From contig CAAGJI010000023.1 of the NCBI GenBank assembly GCA_900770195.1, forward strand, positions 1-26,586: a stretch of DNA of 26,586 nt. The letters run 5' to 3'. The stretch's first letter is position 1; every line of letters starts with the position of its first letter. The notes beneath the pieces were generated by a model. That model was not told where the DNA came from and searched no databases. It was given only the letters and a program-made list of their open reading frames with translations. This DNA comes from Oscillospiraceae bacterium. Lineage in GTDB: Bacteria; Bacillota; Clostridia; Oscillospirales; Ruminococcaceae. This document shows, one piece after another, positions 15,659 through 23,400 of the stretch. A program made the translations under genes and the position numbers.

Positions 15659-17458
15659 ATGGACAAGCACAATTTTTATATAGGCAAAAGTTTTGATGCA
15701 TACGATTATTTCGGAGCACATACAGAAAAAAATGGAACTACATTCAGAGTTTATGCTCCAAATGCTGACAAAGTATGTTTGATTGGCGAATTTAACAATT
15801 GGAAAGAAGAAGAAATGCAAAAACTTGGAACATCAGGTATTTTTGAACTTCTTCAGTCGGAAGCAGAAATAGGAATGATGTATAAATATGTTATATATTC
15901 ACCTCATTCAAGAGTTGAACACTGCGATCCGTATGGTTTTTCAATGGAACTAAGACCGAATTTTGCATCTATAATATCTGATTTAACATATAAATTTACA
16001 GATAAAAAGTGGATGGAAACACGAACAAGATGCTATGACAGACCGATGAATATATATGAAATGCATCTTGGTTCATGGAAACACAATCCTGAAGATGAAG
16101 AAAACGGTTGGTATAAATATGATGAACTTATTCCTCTTCTTATACCATATTTAAAAGAAAACGGCTATACTCATGTTGAATTTATGCCGCTTTCAGAACA
16201 TCCGTTTGACGGTTCGTGGGGATATCAGAACACAGGTTTTTTTGCACCTACATCAAGATATGGTACACCTTTACAGTTAAAAAAACTTATTAATGCTCTT
16301 CATAAAGAAGGAATAGGGGCAATTATTGACTTTGTTCCTGTTCATTTTGCAGCCGATTACTATGGTCTGAAAGAATTTGACGGTACAAGACTTTATGAAC
16401 ACCCTGCGTGTGACGTTGGAAACAGTGAATGGGGTACATATAATTTTGCATATTCAAGAGGGGAAGTATGCTCTTTTATACAGTCAGCAGCAAATTTCTG
16501 GCTTGAAGAATATCACTTTGACGGAATAAGAATGGACGCTATAAGCAGAGCTATTTACTGGCGTGGTGAACCTCAAAGAGGCGTTAATAATGAAGCTGTT
16601 GCATTTTACAGAAATATGAATGAAGGACTTCACAAGCTTCATCCAACCGTATTTATATGTGCAGAAGATTCAACATCTTTCCCTGGAGTAACAAATTTGT
16701 CACCTGAAAATTCTCTTGATTTTGATTATAAATGGGATATGGGCTGGATGAATGATACACTTGATTATTTCAGAAGCTTTCCATGGTCAAGAAAAGATCA
16801 GTATGATAAACTTACGTTTTCAATGATGTATTTTTATAATGAAAGATACCTTCTTCCTTTTTCACATGATGAAACTGTTCACGGAAAAGCAACTATTGTT
16901 CAGAAAATGAACGGAGATTATGAAAATAAATTCCAGCAGGCAAGGGCAATGTATATGTATATGTATATTCATCCCGGAAAAAAGTTGAATTTTATGGGTA
17001 ATGAACTTGGTATGCTTCGTGAATGGGACGAAAAACAAGAACAGGATTGGGATTTGTTAAAGTATCCTATGCACGATTCTTTCAGGAATTATATTTTTGA
17101 ACTTAATAAGCTTTATGAAAAATATGACGCTTTTTATTATGACTATAACCCACTTAATTTTGAATGGGCAGATATTTCAGACAGAGAACATTCTGTTTAT
17201 TCAATAGTCAGAAAAAGTAAATATTATGATATTCTTGCAATACTTAATTTTGACGGAATTGAAAGAAAAGATTATGAATTGAAAATTCCGGGAAAAGCAA
17301 AGCTTCTTCTTTGTTCGGATTGGGATATATACAACGGTAAAACTGACCACAAAAAGAAGATTTTTACTCAGAAAAAAGACGCTTCCGATAACCTTATCCT
17401 TAAAATGGATATTCCAGCGTTCAGCGGAACTATGTTTTATATTGAGAATGAAAAGTGA
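15659..17458 (+). CDS. glgB: 1,4-alpha-glucan branching enzyme
   Basis: Makes alpha-1,6 branches in glycogen by cutting an alpha-1,4 chain and moving it to a 6-hydroxyl. The N-terminal CBM48-like domain (about 15-110) includes FRVYAPNADKVCLIGEFNNW. The GH13 barrel shows the family regions: DFVPVHF (224-230), nucleophile Asp293 in GIRMDAISRAIYW, acid/base Glu336 in CAEDS, and Asp404 in PFSHDETVHGK. The GSWGYQ motif (185-190) is typical of branching enzymes. The C-terminal all-beta domain follows. At 599 residues it is slightly shorter than the roughly 620-640 usual for GlgB, still complete. AAGGAG lies five bases before the ATG. No glgC, glgA or glgP is adjacent, so it is expressed alone from a strong promoter. 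The phosphoglucomutase at 1048 would feed the same pathway. Confidence 0.97.
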   Translation: MDKHNFYIGKSFDAYDYFGAHTEKNGTTFRVYAPNADKVCLIGEFNNWKEEEMQKLGTSGIFELLQSEAEIGMMYKYVIYSPHSRVEHCDPYGFSMELRPNFASIISDLTYKFTDKKWMETRTRCYDRPMNIYEMHLGSWKHNPEDEENGWYKYDELIPLLIPYLKENGYTHVEFMPLSEHPFDGSWGYQNTGFFAPTSRYGTPLQLKKLINALHKEGIGAIIDFVPVHFAADYYGLKEFDGTRLYEHPACDVGNSEWGTYNFAYSRGEVCSFIQSAANFWLEEYHFDGIRMDAISRAIYWRGEPQRGVNNEAVAFYRNMNEGLHKLHPTVFICAEDSTSFPGVTNLSPENSLDFDYKWDMGWMNDTLDYFRSFPWSRKDQYDKLTFSMMYFYNERYLLPFSHDETVHGKATIVQKMNGDYENKFQQARAMYMYMYIHPGKKLNFMGNELGMLREWDEKQEQDWDLLKYPMHDSFRNYIFELNKLYEKYDAFYYDYNPLNFEWADISDREHSVYSIVRKSKYYDILAILNFDGIERKDYELKIPGKAKLLLCSDWDIYNGKTDHKKKIFTQKKDASDNLILKMDIPAFSGTMFYIENEK

Positions 17459-17463
17459 TAACT

Positions 17464-17488
17464 ATGCCCTTTTTCAAAGGGCATTTTT
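17464..17488 (+). terminator. Intrinsic terminator of glgB
   Basis: ATGCCCTTT and AAAGGGCAT pair around a three-base loop and are followed by TTTT, starting six bases after the stop codon. Confidence 0.85.
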
Positions 17489-17550
17489 AGATTTATATAA
17501 TATAAAATATATATTGATAGTTAAAGGAAGCAAAAATCCACACAAAACAC

Positions 17551-17579
17551 TTGACTTTATGATAAAATTATGGTATAAT
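17551..17579 (+). promoter_or_regulatory. Sigma-A promoter of the GH9 gene
   Basis: TTGACT (17551-17556), 17 bases, TATAAT (17574-17579). Unlike the xylanase promoter, it has a good -35 box and no palindrome nearby, so it may need no activator. Confidence 0.8.
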
Positions 17580-17629
17580 ATGCTATATTAAAATGTAATC
17601 TTAATAGCTCAAAGAGGAGATGGTTTTAT

Positions 17630-19702
17630 ATGAAGAATATTAAAAAGAAACTGTGTGCGGCAACAGCGGCATTTACAGTAGCAGTAAGCGGAATGACAGC
17701 ATCATTTGCTTCAAGCAGTTTATCAGCTAAAGCAGCTGACATAAATTTTGGTGATGCATTGAAAATGTCACTTTATTTTTATGATGCAAATAAATGCGGT
17801 AATGACGTAACAGGAAAGGCTTTGACATGGCGTGGCAATTGTCACACTTATGATTCAGAAGCTTCATTAAATTCGGCTGAGGGGCTTTCAGCGGCTTCAA
17901 AAGCTGCAATCAAAGAAGCAAATGGCGGTTTGGATACAGTTGACGTTTCAGGCGGTTATCACGATGCCGGCGACCATTTGAAATTTACCGTAACAATGGG
18001 ATTTTCAGCAATGTGTCTTGGATGGTCTTATTTCAATAATCCTGATTCATACAAAAAAACGGGAAGTGAAGCACATCTTCTTGAAATATTAAAAGAAAAT
18101 GCCGACTATTTTATGAAAACAACTTACCTTGACAGCAATGATGAAGTTGTGACGTTCTGTTATATGGTTGGTGCAGATGAAGATCATAGTATTTGGACAT
18201 CACCTGAAGTACAGACTTATAACAGAAAAACATATTGGGCAGACGCATCTCATCCTTCAGCAGATGCAGCAGCAGAATCAGCAGCAGCCCTTGCAACAAT
18301 TTCTCTTGCGTTTGCAGATAAGAATGCAGCATATTCAGCTGAATGTTTAAAATATGCAAAAGCACTTCAGAAATTTGCAGCAAAATATCCTTCAGCATCT
18401 TATGACGGAATTGGAAGTTATTATGGTTCAGGAAGTCAGGAAGATGATGTTGCTTTTTCAGAAGTATGGGTTAAAATTGCAGAAAATGGCGGAACATTGC
18501 CATCTGATTACACTCCTAAATATACACCAAAAGATGGCGTATATAATGGCAGTATATACGATTATTGGGTATTCTCATGGGATAAAGTATGGGGCGGATA
18601 TGCTGCATTGCTTTCACAGTTTGGTGTAGGTGGATCGACATACACAAACGAAGTTAAATTTGAAATGGATAAACTTGTAAATAATCTGTCACAGGCGTAT
18701 TATCCTGTAGGCGGAGGCTGGGGTGCTTCACGTTACAATTGTGCATGGCAGATGTATGCACTTGAATATGCAAGAGCAACAGGCAATGATTCATACAATG
18801 AATACGCAAAAAAACAGATGGAATATCTTTTAGGAAACAATCCTCAGGGAAGAAGTTATTTACTCGGATATGGCGATACATGGCCTGTAAATATTCATCA
18901 CAGAGCTGCAAATCCTGATAAGGCAGCTGCAAAGTATACTCTATATGGTGCGTTAGTTGGAGGTCCAACAGATGCAAGTGGTTCATATGAAGATAAAACA
19001 GACAGCTATTCATGTACAGAACCTGCACTTGATTATAACGGCTGTTTTGCACTTGCTATAGCGGGTCTTTATTCAGTTTACGGCGGTTCAACTGATGCAG
19101 CAGATAAGACAATATCAACTGCAAGTGAAATAAACAGTGATTATGTGTTCAGCTATGGAGGAAGTGAAAAGCCAACTGAACCTACAACTGAAACAACAAC
19201 AACTGATAATACAATTTATGAGTCGGAAGGATTTCTTGACCTTGATTCAAAACCGATTAAAACGACATATTCATTAAATGAAAAGCTTGATCTTTCAGGT
19301 CTTACAGTATCACTAATATATTTACATGGAAAAGATGGCAGAGATGTTGTACTTGATAAAGTTAATCCTGTTGATAATCCTTTATTTAAAATTGATACAT
19401 CAGATTTTGACAACACCAAGGCAGGAACTTATGAAATAAAGGTTGAACTTACAGATAGCAACTACAAGTTAAACTACAGAGTTGTTTCAAATATTGTTAA
19501 TTTTGAAGTTGAGGTCACAGATAAACTTGTTGGAGATATAAACTCAGACGGTCAGATTTCATTTTCAGATGTTGTTTTGCTTCAGAAATATATCCTGAAA
19601 TTTGAAACATTCACAAAAGAAAAATATGAAATTGCTGATATTAATTCAGATAATAAAGTTAATGTAATTGACCTTGCTTTACTGAAAGAAAAATTGAATT
19701 AA
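17630..19702 (+). CDS. Secreted cellulosomal endoglucanase, GH9 - Ig-like - dockerin
   Basis: A 690-residue exported cellulase. Order: signal peptide (1 to about 35, SAKA before ADINF); GH9 catalytic domain (about 37-486); Thr/Glu-rich linker (about 512-528); an Ig-like module of the Big_3 type (about 531-632) with YSLNEKLDLSGLTVSLIY; C-terminal dockerin (about 634-690) with GDINSDGQISFSDVVLLQKY and a second repeat starting ADINSDNKVN. Catalytic features: TWRGNCH, the HDAGD motif with Asp112 and Asp115 (base pair), HHRAANP, and proton-donor Glu464 in CTEPALDYNG. It hydrolyses internal beta-1,4 bonds of cellulose by inversion. There is no CBM3c directly after the catalytic domain, so a classical endoglucanase is more likely than a processive one. 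GAGGAG precedes the ATG. Its dockerin helices (LLQKYILKF) resemble those of the xylanase (LMQKYILKL), suggesting the same cohesin partner. Confidence 0.96.
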   Translation: MKNIKKKLCAATAAFTVAVSGMTASFASSSLSAKAADINFGDALKMSLYFYDANKCGNDVTGKALTWRGNCHTYDSEASLNSAEGLSAASKAAIKEANGGLDTVDVSGGYHDAGDHLKFTVTMGFSAMCLGWSYFNNPDSYKKTGSEAHLLEILKENADYFMKTTYLDSNDEVVTFCYMVGADEDHSIWTSPEVQTYNRKTYWADASHPSADAAAESAAALATISLAFADKNAAYSAECLKYAKALQKFAAKYPSASYDGIGSYYGSGSQEDDVAFSEVWVKIAENGGTLPSDYTPKYTPKDGVYNGSIYDYWVFSWDKVWGGYAALLSQFGVGGSTYTNEVKFEMDKLVNNLSQAYYPVGGGWGASRYNCAWQMYALEYARATGNDSYNEYAKKQMEYLLGNNPQGRSYLLGYGDTWPVNIHHRAANPDKAAAKYTLYGALVGGPTDASGSYEDKTDSYSCTEPALDYNGCFALAIAGLYSVYGGSTDAADKTISTASEINSDYVFSYGGSEKPTEPTTETTTTDNTIYESEGFLDLDSKPIKTTYSLNEKLDLSGLTVSLIYLHGKDGRDVVLDKVNPVDNPLFKIDTSDFDNTKAGTYEIKVELTDSNYKLNYRVVSNIVNFEVEVTDKLVGDINSDGQISFSDVVLLQKYILKFETFTKEKYEIADINSDNKVNVIDLALLKEKLN

Positions 19703-19711
19703 ACATATTAC

Positions 19712-19740
19712 AAGGCGGTTGGTTTTATGCTTACCGCCTT
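19712..19740 (+). terminator. Hairpin after the GH9 gene, weak terminator
   Basis: AAGGCGGT and ACCGCCTT pair perfectly around 13 bases, ten bases past the stop. The following bases are AAAAAA on the plus strand, so the classical U run is missing; it may protect the 3' end of the message instead. Confidence 0.4.
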
Positions 19741-19750
19741 AAAAAAGCAC

Positions 19751-19779
19751 TTGCATTTTTTTAAATAATGTAGTATAAT
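19751..19779 (+). promoter_or_regulatory. Sigma-A promoter of the YdbC-like gene
   Basis: TTGCAT (19751-19756), 17 bases, TATAAT (19774-19779), 46 bases before the ATG. Confidence 0.75.
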
Positions 19780-19825
19780 ATAGTCTTGTGAGTTAAACTC
19801 AGAAAAAGCAGAAAGGAAGATAAAA

Positions 19826-20056
19826 ATGGCTGAACTTAAATTTGAAATTACAGAAGAAATTGGTTCACTCGGTGAAACATCAAGAGGCTGGAATAAGGAA
19901 CTTAATCTTGTAAGCTGGAATGAACGTGAACCAAAGTATGACATCAGAGATTGGTCACCTGACCATTCAAGAATGGGTAAAGGTGTTACGCTTACAATTG
20001 ATGAACTTGTCGCACTCAGAGATATTCTTAATGATATGAATCTTGATGAATTTTAA
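19826..20056 (+). CDS. YdbC/PC4-like single-stranded nucleic-acid-binding protein
   Basis: A 76-residue cytoplasmic protein of the YdbC group, related to the C-terminal domain of transcription coactivator PC4, whose dimers bind single-stranded DNA. Recognisable elements are the start LKFEITEEIGSL, the strand block KELNLVSWNEREPKYDIRDW, and the helix GVTLTIDELVALRDIL, in the usual order and length for the family. AAGGAAG lies before the ATG. It has its own promoter and a strong terminator, so it is monocistronic. Its role in the cell, whether in transcription, repair or replication, is not established for bacterial members. Confidence 0.85.
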   Translation: MAELKFEITEEIGSLGETSRGWNKELNLVSWNEREPKYDIRDWSPDHSRMGKGVTLTIDELVALRDILNDMNLDEF

Positions 20057-20061
20057 TTTTT

Positions 20062-20087
20062 AGCAGCTGTTTTCAGCTGCTTTTTTT
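20062..20087 (+). terminator. Intrinsic terminator of the YdbC-like gene
   Basis: AGCAGCTG and CAGCTGCT form a perfect eight-base stem around TTTT and are followed by a T run. Confidence 0.85.
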
Positions 20088-20096
20088 ATTTTACAC

Positions 20097-20125
20097 TTGA
20101 ATTTTTTAATAAAATATGTTATAAT
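20097..20125 (+). promoter_or_regulatory. Sigma-A promoter of the WYL regulator gene
   Basis: TTGAAT (20097-20102), 17 bases, TATAAT (20120-20125), 38 bases before the chosen ATG. Confidence 0.75.
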
Positions 20126-20163
20126 AAAAATACAAAATAAAAATTTATATTTTGAGGGATAGA

Positions 20164-21134
20164 ATGGAACACGAAAGAATTATACAAATATATGATTATC
20201 TGTGCAGATATACAAATGAGGATAAAGGCGTTACAATAAAAGAGATACAGCGTTTTTTGTCATCAAATGGAAATACAAAAGATGTTTCTGCGATTACTAT
20301 TCGCAGAGATATTGACAGATTGACATCAATGGGAAATGACATTCAAAAAGAAAATGCTGCACATAATACTTCAGTTTATAAGTTGCTGAATAAAGGTTTT
20401 AATTTTAATGAAATAAGATTTATTGTTGATTCTATTTCAATTAATAAATTTTTATCTGACTCGCAGAAACAGAGTATTATTAAAAAATTCGAGGGAATGT
20501 GTTCGGAAAAAGAAATACGACAGCTTATAAGCAGAATATCTTTAAATGGAAGGAGTGTTCCGTCTTCAAATCTGCTTGAAAATCTTGAAAAAGTTCATAA
20601 AATAATTTCTGAAAAAAGGAAAATCAACTTTGAATATGGTAAATATGATGTACATAAGGATGTGAAATATTACAGCAAAAAACGAGAAATTATTCCTTGC
20701 AGGGTTGTTTATTTTGATGAGCGTTTTTATTTGAAGTGTTTTAATGAAGAAACTGATTCAGGACGTACATACAGAATTGACAGAATGAAAAACATTGTTG
20801 CAGGCGATAAAGTAAAAAAGATACCTGAGGCAAAAAATATGATGGTGCAGTTATCGATATGTTTGAACCTGACTATTATGAATACGTAATTTTTTGCTTG
20901 AAAAAATTTCTTCTTGATGATATGCTTGAAAAATTCGGAAAAGAAAATATTAATATTCGTGAAGATATTGAAAAACCTGACTGTGTAATGGTAAGAGTGA
21001 AAATCGGTATAAATGGGAGTTTTTATCGCTGGGTTATGAAATACGGAAGTAATATCGAAATTGTTTCACCTGAAAATGTTAGAAATGGATTTATTGAAGA
21101 ACTGAAAAAAGTTTCTGATATTTATAAAAAATAA
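20164..21134 (+). pseudogene. WYL-domain transcriptional regulator, interrupted by one frameshift
   Basis: The first frame (to 20889) has an N-terminal winged helix (MEHERIIQIYDYL to about residue 60, with VSAITIRRDIDRLTSMG) and the WYL domain, including KINFEYGKYD, the REIIPCRVVYFDERFYLKCF strand pair and GRTYRIDRM. The second (20859-21134) continues seamlessly with MFEPDYYEYVIFCLKKFLLD, then WVMKYGSNIEIVSPENVRNG, the usual C-terminal WCX extension. The frames join at the A6 run 20832-20837: one extra A yields KKIPEAKKYDGAVIDMFEP and an intact protein of about 323 residues. WYL domains bind ligands, often nucleic acid or nucleotides, and control the HTH. The start at 20164 has GAGGGAT just upstream. 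As in the sigma factor, either a true mutation or a homopolymer-length error is possible. Confidence 0.85.
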
Positions 21135-21152
21135 TTCAGTTGTGAATTTTTT
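21133..21152 (+). terminator. Short AT-rich hairpin after the WYL gene
   Basis: AATTCA and TGAATT pair around GTTG and are followed by TTTT. The stem is only six bases, so termination would be weak. Confidence 0.3.
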
Positions 21153-21208
21153 GAATGTCTGAAATAATATAATAATACAATGAGCATAAAGAAAGGAAAG
21201 TGATACAA

Positions 21209-21742
21209 ATGTTTGGTATTATAATAATTATTGTTGCAGTCATTGCTTTGCGTGTCTTTTTTTCTATTTGCGATTCGAGTTCAAAAAGTAATCAACAACA
21301 AAATTATGATTATCGAGAAGATGAACCTGAAAAACGTTTGTATTTTGGCGAATCCAATGATTACAATGATATAAATGGTTCAGTTTCTTCGACTTTTTTT
21401 GATGAATCAGATCATGAGGCAAGTTCAAGCCGTCCCGGAGTTTTTGGAGGTACTATATTTTACGATGCTGACGGGGATAAAGTCGGTAAAAGTCGCCCAA
21501 GAGTATTTGGTGGTAATGTTTATTATGATGAAAACGGACATAAAGAGGGTACAAGCCGTCCGGGAGCATTTGGTGGAACGGTTTATTATGATGAAAATGG
21601 CAAAAAAGTTGGGACAAGCCGTCCTGGAGCTTTGGGAGGTACTGTGTACTACGATGAAAAAGGAAACAAAACAGGTACAAGCCGTCCGGGAACATTTGGT
21701 GGCACTATCTTTTATGATGAAAATGGTAAGAGGAGAAAATAG
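21209..21742 (+). CDS. Membrane-anchored protein with five 21-residue repeats
   Basis: A 177-residue protein of unknown function. An N-terminal helix (about 2-20, FGIIIIIVAVIALRVFFSI) anchors it, then an acidic Ser/Asn-rich spacer (about 24-72), then five tandem copies (73-177) of a unit close to TSRPGAFGGTVYYDENGKK plus VG. Conserved positions are SRP, FGG, YD and the turn D-x-x-G, which resembles short beta-hairpin repeats with an Asp/Asn-Gly turn. GTG at 21200 is possible, but ATG 21209 has AAAGGAAAG at proper spacing. The orientation of the repeats, inside or outside, is not certain: the lack of a long basic head suggests a short N-terminus inside and the repeats outside. I recognise no enzyme motif. 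The WYL regulator just upstream is on the same strand. Confidence 0.8.
   Translation: MFGIIIIIVAVIALRVFFSICDSSSKSNQQQNYDYREDEPEKRLYFGESNDYNDINGSVSSTFFDESDHEASSSRPGVFGGTIFYDADGDKVGKSRPRVFGGNVYYDENGHKEGTSRPGAFGGTVYYDENGKKVGTSRPGALGGTVYYDEKGNKTGTSRPGTFGGTIFYDENGKRRK
21425..21739 (+). repeat. Five tandem 63-bp coding repeats
   Basis: Five back-to-back units of 63 bases encode residues 73-177 of the preceding gene. The protein units agree at most positions, while many third codon positions differ (for example GGTACAAGCCGTCCGGGAGC against GGGACAAGCCGTCCTGGAGC), so the array is old and kept by selection on the protein, not a fresh DNA expansion. Confidence 0.9.
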
Positions 21743-21793
21743 ATTTATAAATTAGAAATGGTACAAATATTTTCTTGTGAAGAAAAGTTCTAA

Positions 21794-21922
21794 ATGCATT
21801 CTATGCAACTAAAATTAGTGGAAGAATCTCAAATTCATTGCGCAAGAGGGCATTTCAAAGCTATCAGCAATGGAAATATGGTTGATAGTTATCAGTCATT
21901 GCTGGAAATAGCAACGAAATAA
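21794..21922 (+). pseudogene. Fragment resembling the C-terminal end of a helicase/restriction subunit
   Basis: An open stretch of 42 codons ending at TAA 21920-21922 reads MHSMQLKLVEESQIHCARGH and FKAISNGNMVDSYQSLLEIA plus TK. The pattern of EE-x-x-IxCA...HF.AIS ... VDSYxSLLEI resembles, from memory, C-terminal ends of type III restriction-type DEAD helicases. There is no ribosome site or upstream helicase sequence, so it would be a relic. The resemblance is short and unverified. The surrounding 21743-22128 has no intact plus-strand gene. Confidence 0.35.
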
Positions 21923-21985
21923 AAGTAGTATTATAATATGCTACATAATAAAAAAGAAAAATTTTTGTGCAGGAAGATTACAAAA

Positions 21986-22033
21986 ATGAAACGATATTTT
22001 AATATAATAGGCTGCTGCAACCAAAAAAATTAT
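21986..22033 (+). pseudogene. Possible N-terminal relic of an AAA-ATPase-like gene
   Basis: AGGAAG followed by ATG begins MKRYFNIIGCCNQKNY, which resembles the start of PF09820-type AAA-ATPase/nuclease proteins (MKKYFN-x-x-G-x-C-x-P-x-x-HY). The similarity ends at once; downstream residues do not continue it. This is a guess from 16 residues. Confidence 0.25.
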
Positions 22034-22074
22034 GGCACATCAAAGCCATGTAAATTCATAGTTTCAATGTGCCA
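22023..22074 (-). terminator. Long-loop hairpin, probable terminator of the zinc-ribbon gene
   Basis: On the minus strand TGGCACAT (22074-22067) pairs with ATGTGCCA (22040-22033) across 26 bases and is followed by TAATTTTTTT. It lies about 55 bases past the stop of the gene at 22129. Confidence 0.55.
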
Positions 22075-22128
22075 AATTCTAATTATGATGTTTTTAGAGG
22101 ATTTTTACAACTTATTTTAAATTTTATA

Positions 22129-22662
22129 TCAATTTCCATAGAATAAATCTGCAAAATCACCGCTCCATTTGTAATTTCTGTAAGAGCCATAATCTGTAAT
22201 TTCAAAGGTTTTGGTAGCAGTGTAGCTGTTTCCTGCCCAATTATATTGATACCTGTATGTTCCTTTCATACCTGTTACAGAGGCATCTACACTTGTTAAA
22301 GTCCAGTCATGACCTGAACCACCGTATTTATTAGCAAAAACATTAGCAGCTTCTATTGCAAGATCACTATTTCCATTGCATGAAATTCCGTAAGAATTTG
22401 TTTTTGTATACTTTGACATTTCTGTTGTTATTTCAATCTGATTATTTTCCTTTTTGGAGGACTTATTTCCGCAAGCTGCCCAGATTATAATTATCGCCAG
22501 AATTACTCCGATTATGATAAAAATCTTCTTTTTGCTTTTCTTTTTAGTTCCCACCACAGTTGAACCTTGTTCTATCGGCTGAACATTTTCCTGTTCAGCA
22601 CCACAAAATTCACAAAACTTAGTTCTGTCTTTTATTTCTTTTCCGCAATTTTTACAAAACAT
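22129..22662 (-). CDS. Zinc-ribbon membrane protein of unknown function
   Basis: 177 residues: an N-terminal zinc ribbon with Cys3, Cys6, Cys17 and Cys20 (FCKNCG and FCEFCG), a Lys-rich stretch, one membrane helix (about 47-64, IFIIIGVILAIIIIWAAC), and an outer domain of about 110 residues rich in Tyr, Thr, Asn and Trp (for example RYQYNWAGNSYTATKTFEIT). The architecture of cytoplasmic zinc ribbon plus single helix plus extracellular domain is common in Firmicutes and has no agreed function. Cys64 after the helix could suggest a lipid site, but the sequence does not fit a lipobox at the N-terminus. AAAGGAG lies before the ATG. The gene at 22720 is 57 bases upstream on the same strand, so the two may form an operon. 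Confidence 0.8.
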   Translation of the reverse strand: MFCKNCGKEIKDRTKFCEFCGAEQENVQPIEQGSTVVGTKKKSKKKIFIIIGVILAIIIIWAACGNKSSKKENNQIEITTEMSKYTKTNSYGISCNGNSDLAIEAANVFANKYGGSGHDWTLTSVDASVTGMKGTYRYQYNWAGNSYTATKTFEITDYGSYRNYKWSGDFADLFYGN

Positions 22663-22719
22663 AATTAAATTTCTCCTTTTTACTTTTAATATAAATTTTT
22701 AACTCCATAATTGACCAAA

Positions 22720-22977
22720 TTACGTATCTGCTGAATATTCAGACCTTATTTTTTCTTCTGAATCCTCATATGTCAAACCTAAAATTTCGTATAAACGAAC
22801 CAAAAGCAAAGCATTTTCATTGGGAATATTTCTAATTTTTTCTGCTTTTTCATGCTCACCGATTTTGTCGAGAAAAATTTCAAGTTTGCCATTTGAATAG
22901 CTATAAATAAGTTCATCTATGCAAAAACAGCGTTTTAAATCATTCAAACTTGTTAATACTTCGCCATTCATAAGCAT
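22720..22977 (-). CDS. Small helical protein of unknown function (85 aa)
   Basis: The start at 22977 is fixed by CAGGAGGTGAG just upstream; the frame itself continues to 23019. The protein reads MLMNGEVLTSLNDLKRCFCI, then DELIYSYSNGKLEIFLDKIG and EHEKAEKIRNI. The pattern of NGE...L..L...F..DEL...Y.NGKLE.FL resembles a short all-helical module often seen at the N-terminus of larger proteins in gut Firmicutes; here it stands alone. I cannot name the family with certainty. No membrane segment or catalytic motif is seen. It probably shares a transcript with the zinc-ribbon gene that follows. Confidence 0.75.
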   Translation of the reverse strand: MLMNGEVLTSLNDLKRCFCIDELIYSYSNGKLEIFLDKIGEHEKAEKIRNIPNENALLLVRLYEILGLTYEDSEEKIRSEYSADT

Positions 22978-23029
22978 TTTTCTCACCTCCTGCAAATATA
23001 ATAACATATTTTTATACAAATATAAATAT

Positions 23030-23070
23030 AAAACAGTTCCGAAAAAAATTTAAATTTTCGGAACTGTTTT
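23030..23070 (-). terminator. Perfect 16-bp inverted repeat, probable terminator
   Basis: AAAACAGTTCCGAAAA (23030-23045) and TTTTCGGAACTGTTTT (23055-23070) are exact complements around AAATTTAAA. On the minus strand it lies 20 bases past the stop of the relic at 23090-23236 and just upstream of the 85-aa gene, so it most likely ended a now broken transcript. On the plus strand no gene precedes it. Confidence 0.6.
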
Positions 23071-23089
23071 GAATTGACTGAATTTTATT

Positions 23090-23236
23090 TTATGATTTTT
23101 TATGTGAAAAATTAATATAATCCGGTATTATTAAATTTTTTGAAAGCGAATCAAAACCAACTTCATTATTATAGTTTCTGATAAGTTCATCCCATACTTG
23201 TTTATCAAGAAATTTTTTTGATGGCGATATTAAAAT
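23090..23236 (-). pseudogene. C-terminal gene relic (about 49 codons, no start)
   Basis: An open minus-strand stretch between in-frame stops reads SPSKKFLDKQVWDELIRNYN, then NEVGFDSLSKNLIIPDYINF and ends SHKKS. Its composition looks like true protein, and the terminator-like hairpin follows at the expected distance. There is no start codon or ribosome site, so it looks like the end of a deleted gene. I do not recognise the family. Confidence 0.4.
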
Positions 23237-23265
23237 TTAAATTAATTGCTTTCTTTCTTTAGAAT

Positions 23266-23400
23266 TTAATTCCTAATTTTTTTGCCACCGCTGTTATTAT
23301 GGATTACATACTCACATTCTCTGAACTCTATACGTGCAATTTTTGTTTTGCATTTGCTACAATATAACAAAGTTATCGAGTTTAACCCAATCCTTTTTTT
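23266..23400 (-). pseudogene. Possible relic of a small zinc-finger-like gene
   Basis: A minus-strand frame without a good start reads KKRIGLNSITLLYCSKCKTK, then IARIEFRECEYVIHNNSGGK and ends KIRN. One CxxC pair (CSKC) suggests a metal-binding stub. An ATG-led frame upstream (from about 23421) runs into the same A7 run but in another register, so the gene is either frameshifted or never existed. Apart from this and the relic before it, the 23020-23513 interval holds only the hairpin and the scaffoldin leader. Confidence 0.3.

Noticed and set aside
17727..19052. Several long open frames on the minus strand and shifted plus frames inside the GH9 gene
   Set aside because: They mirror the biased codon use of the GH9 gene, have Leu/His-rich nonsense composition, and lack ribosome sites.
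21425..21739. Tandem 63-bp repeats considered as a CRISPR array
   Set aside because: The units are contiguous, coding and in frame, with no unique spacers and no cas genes nearby.
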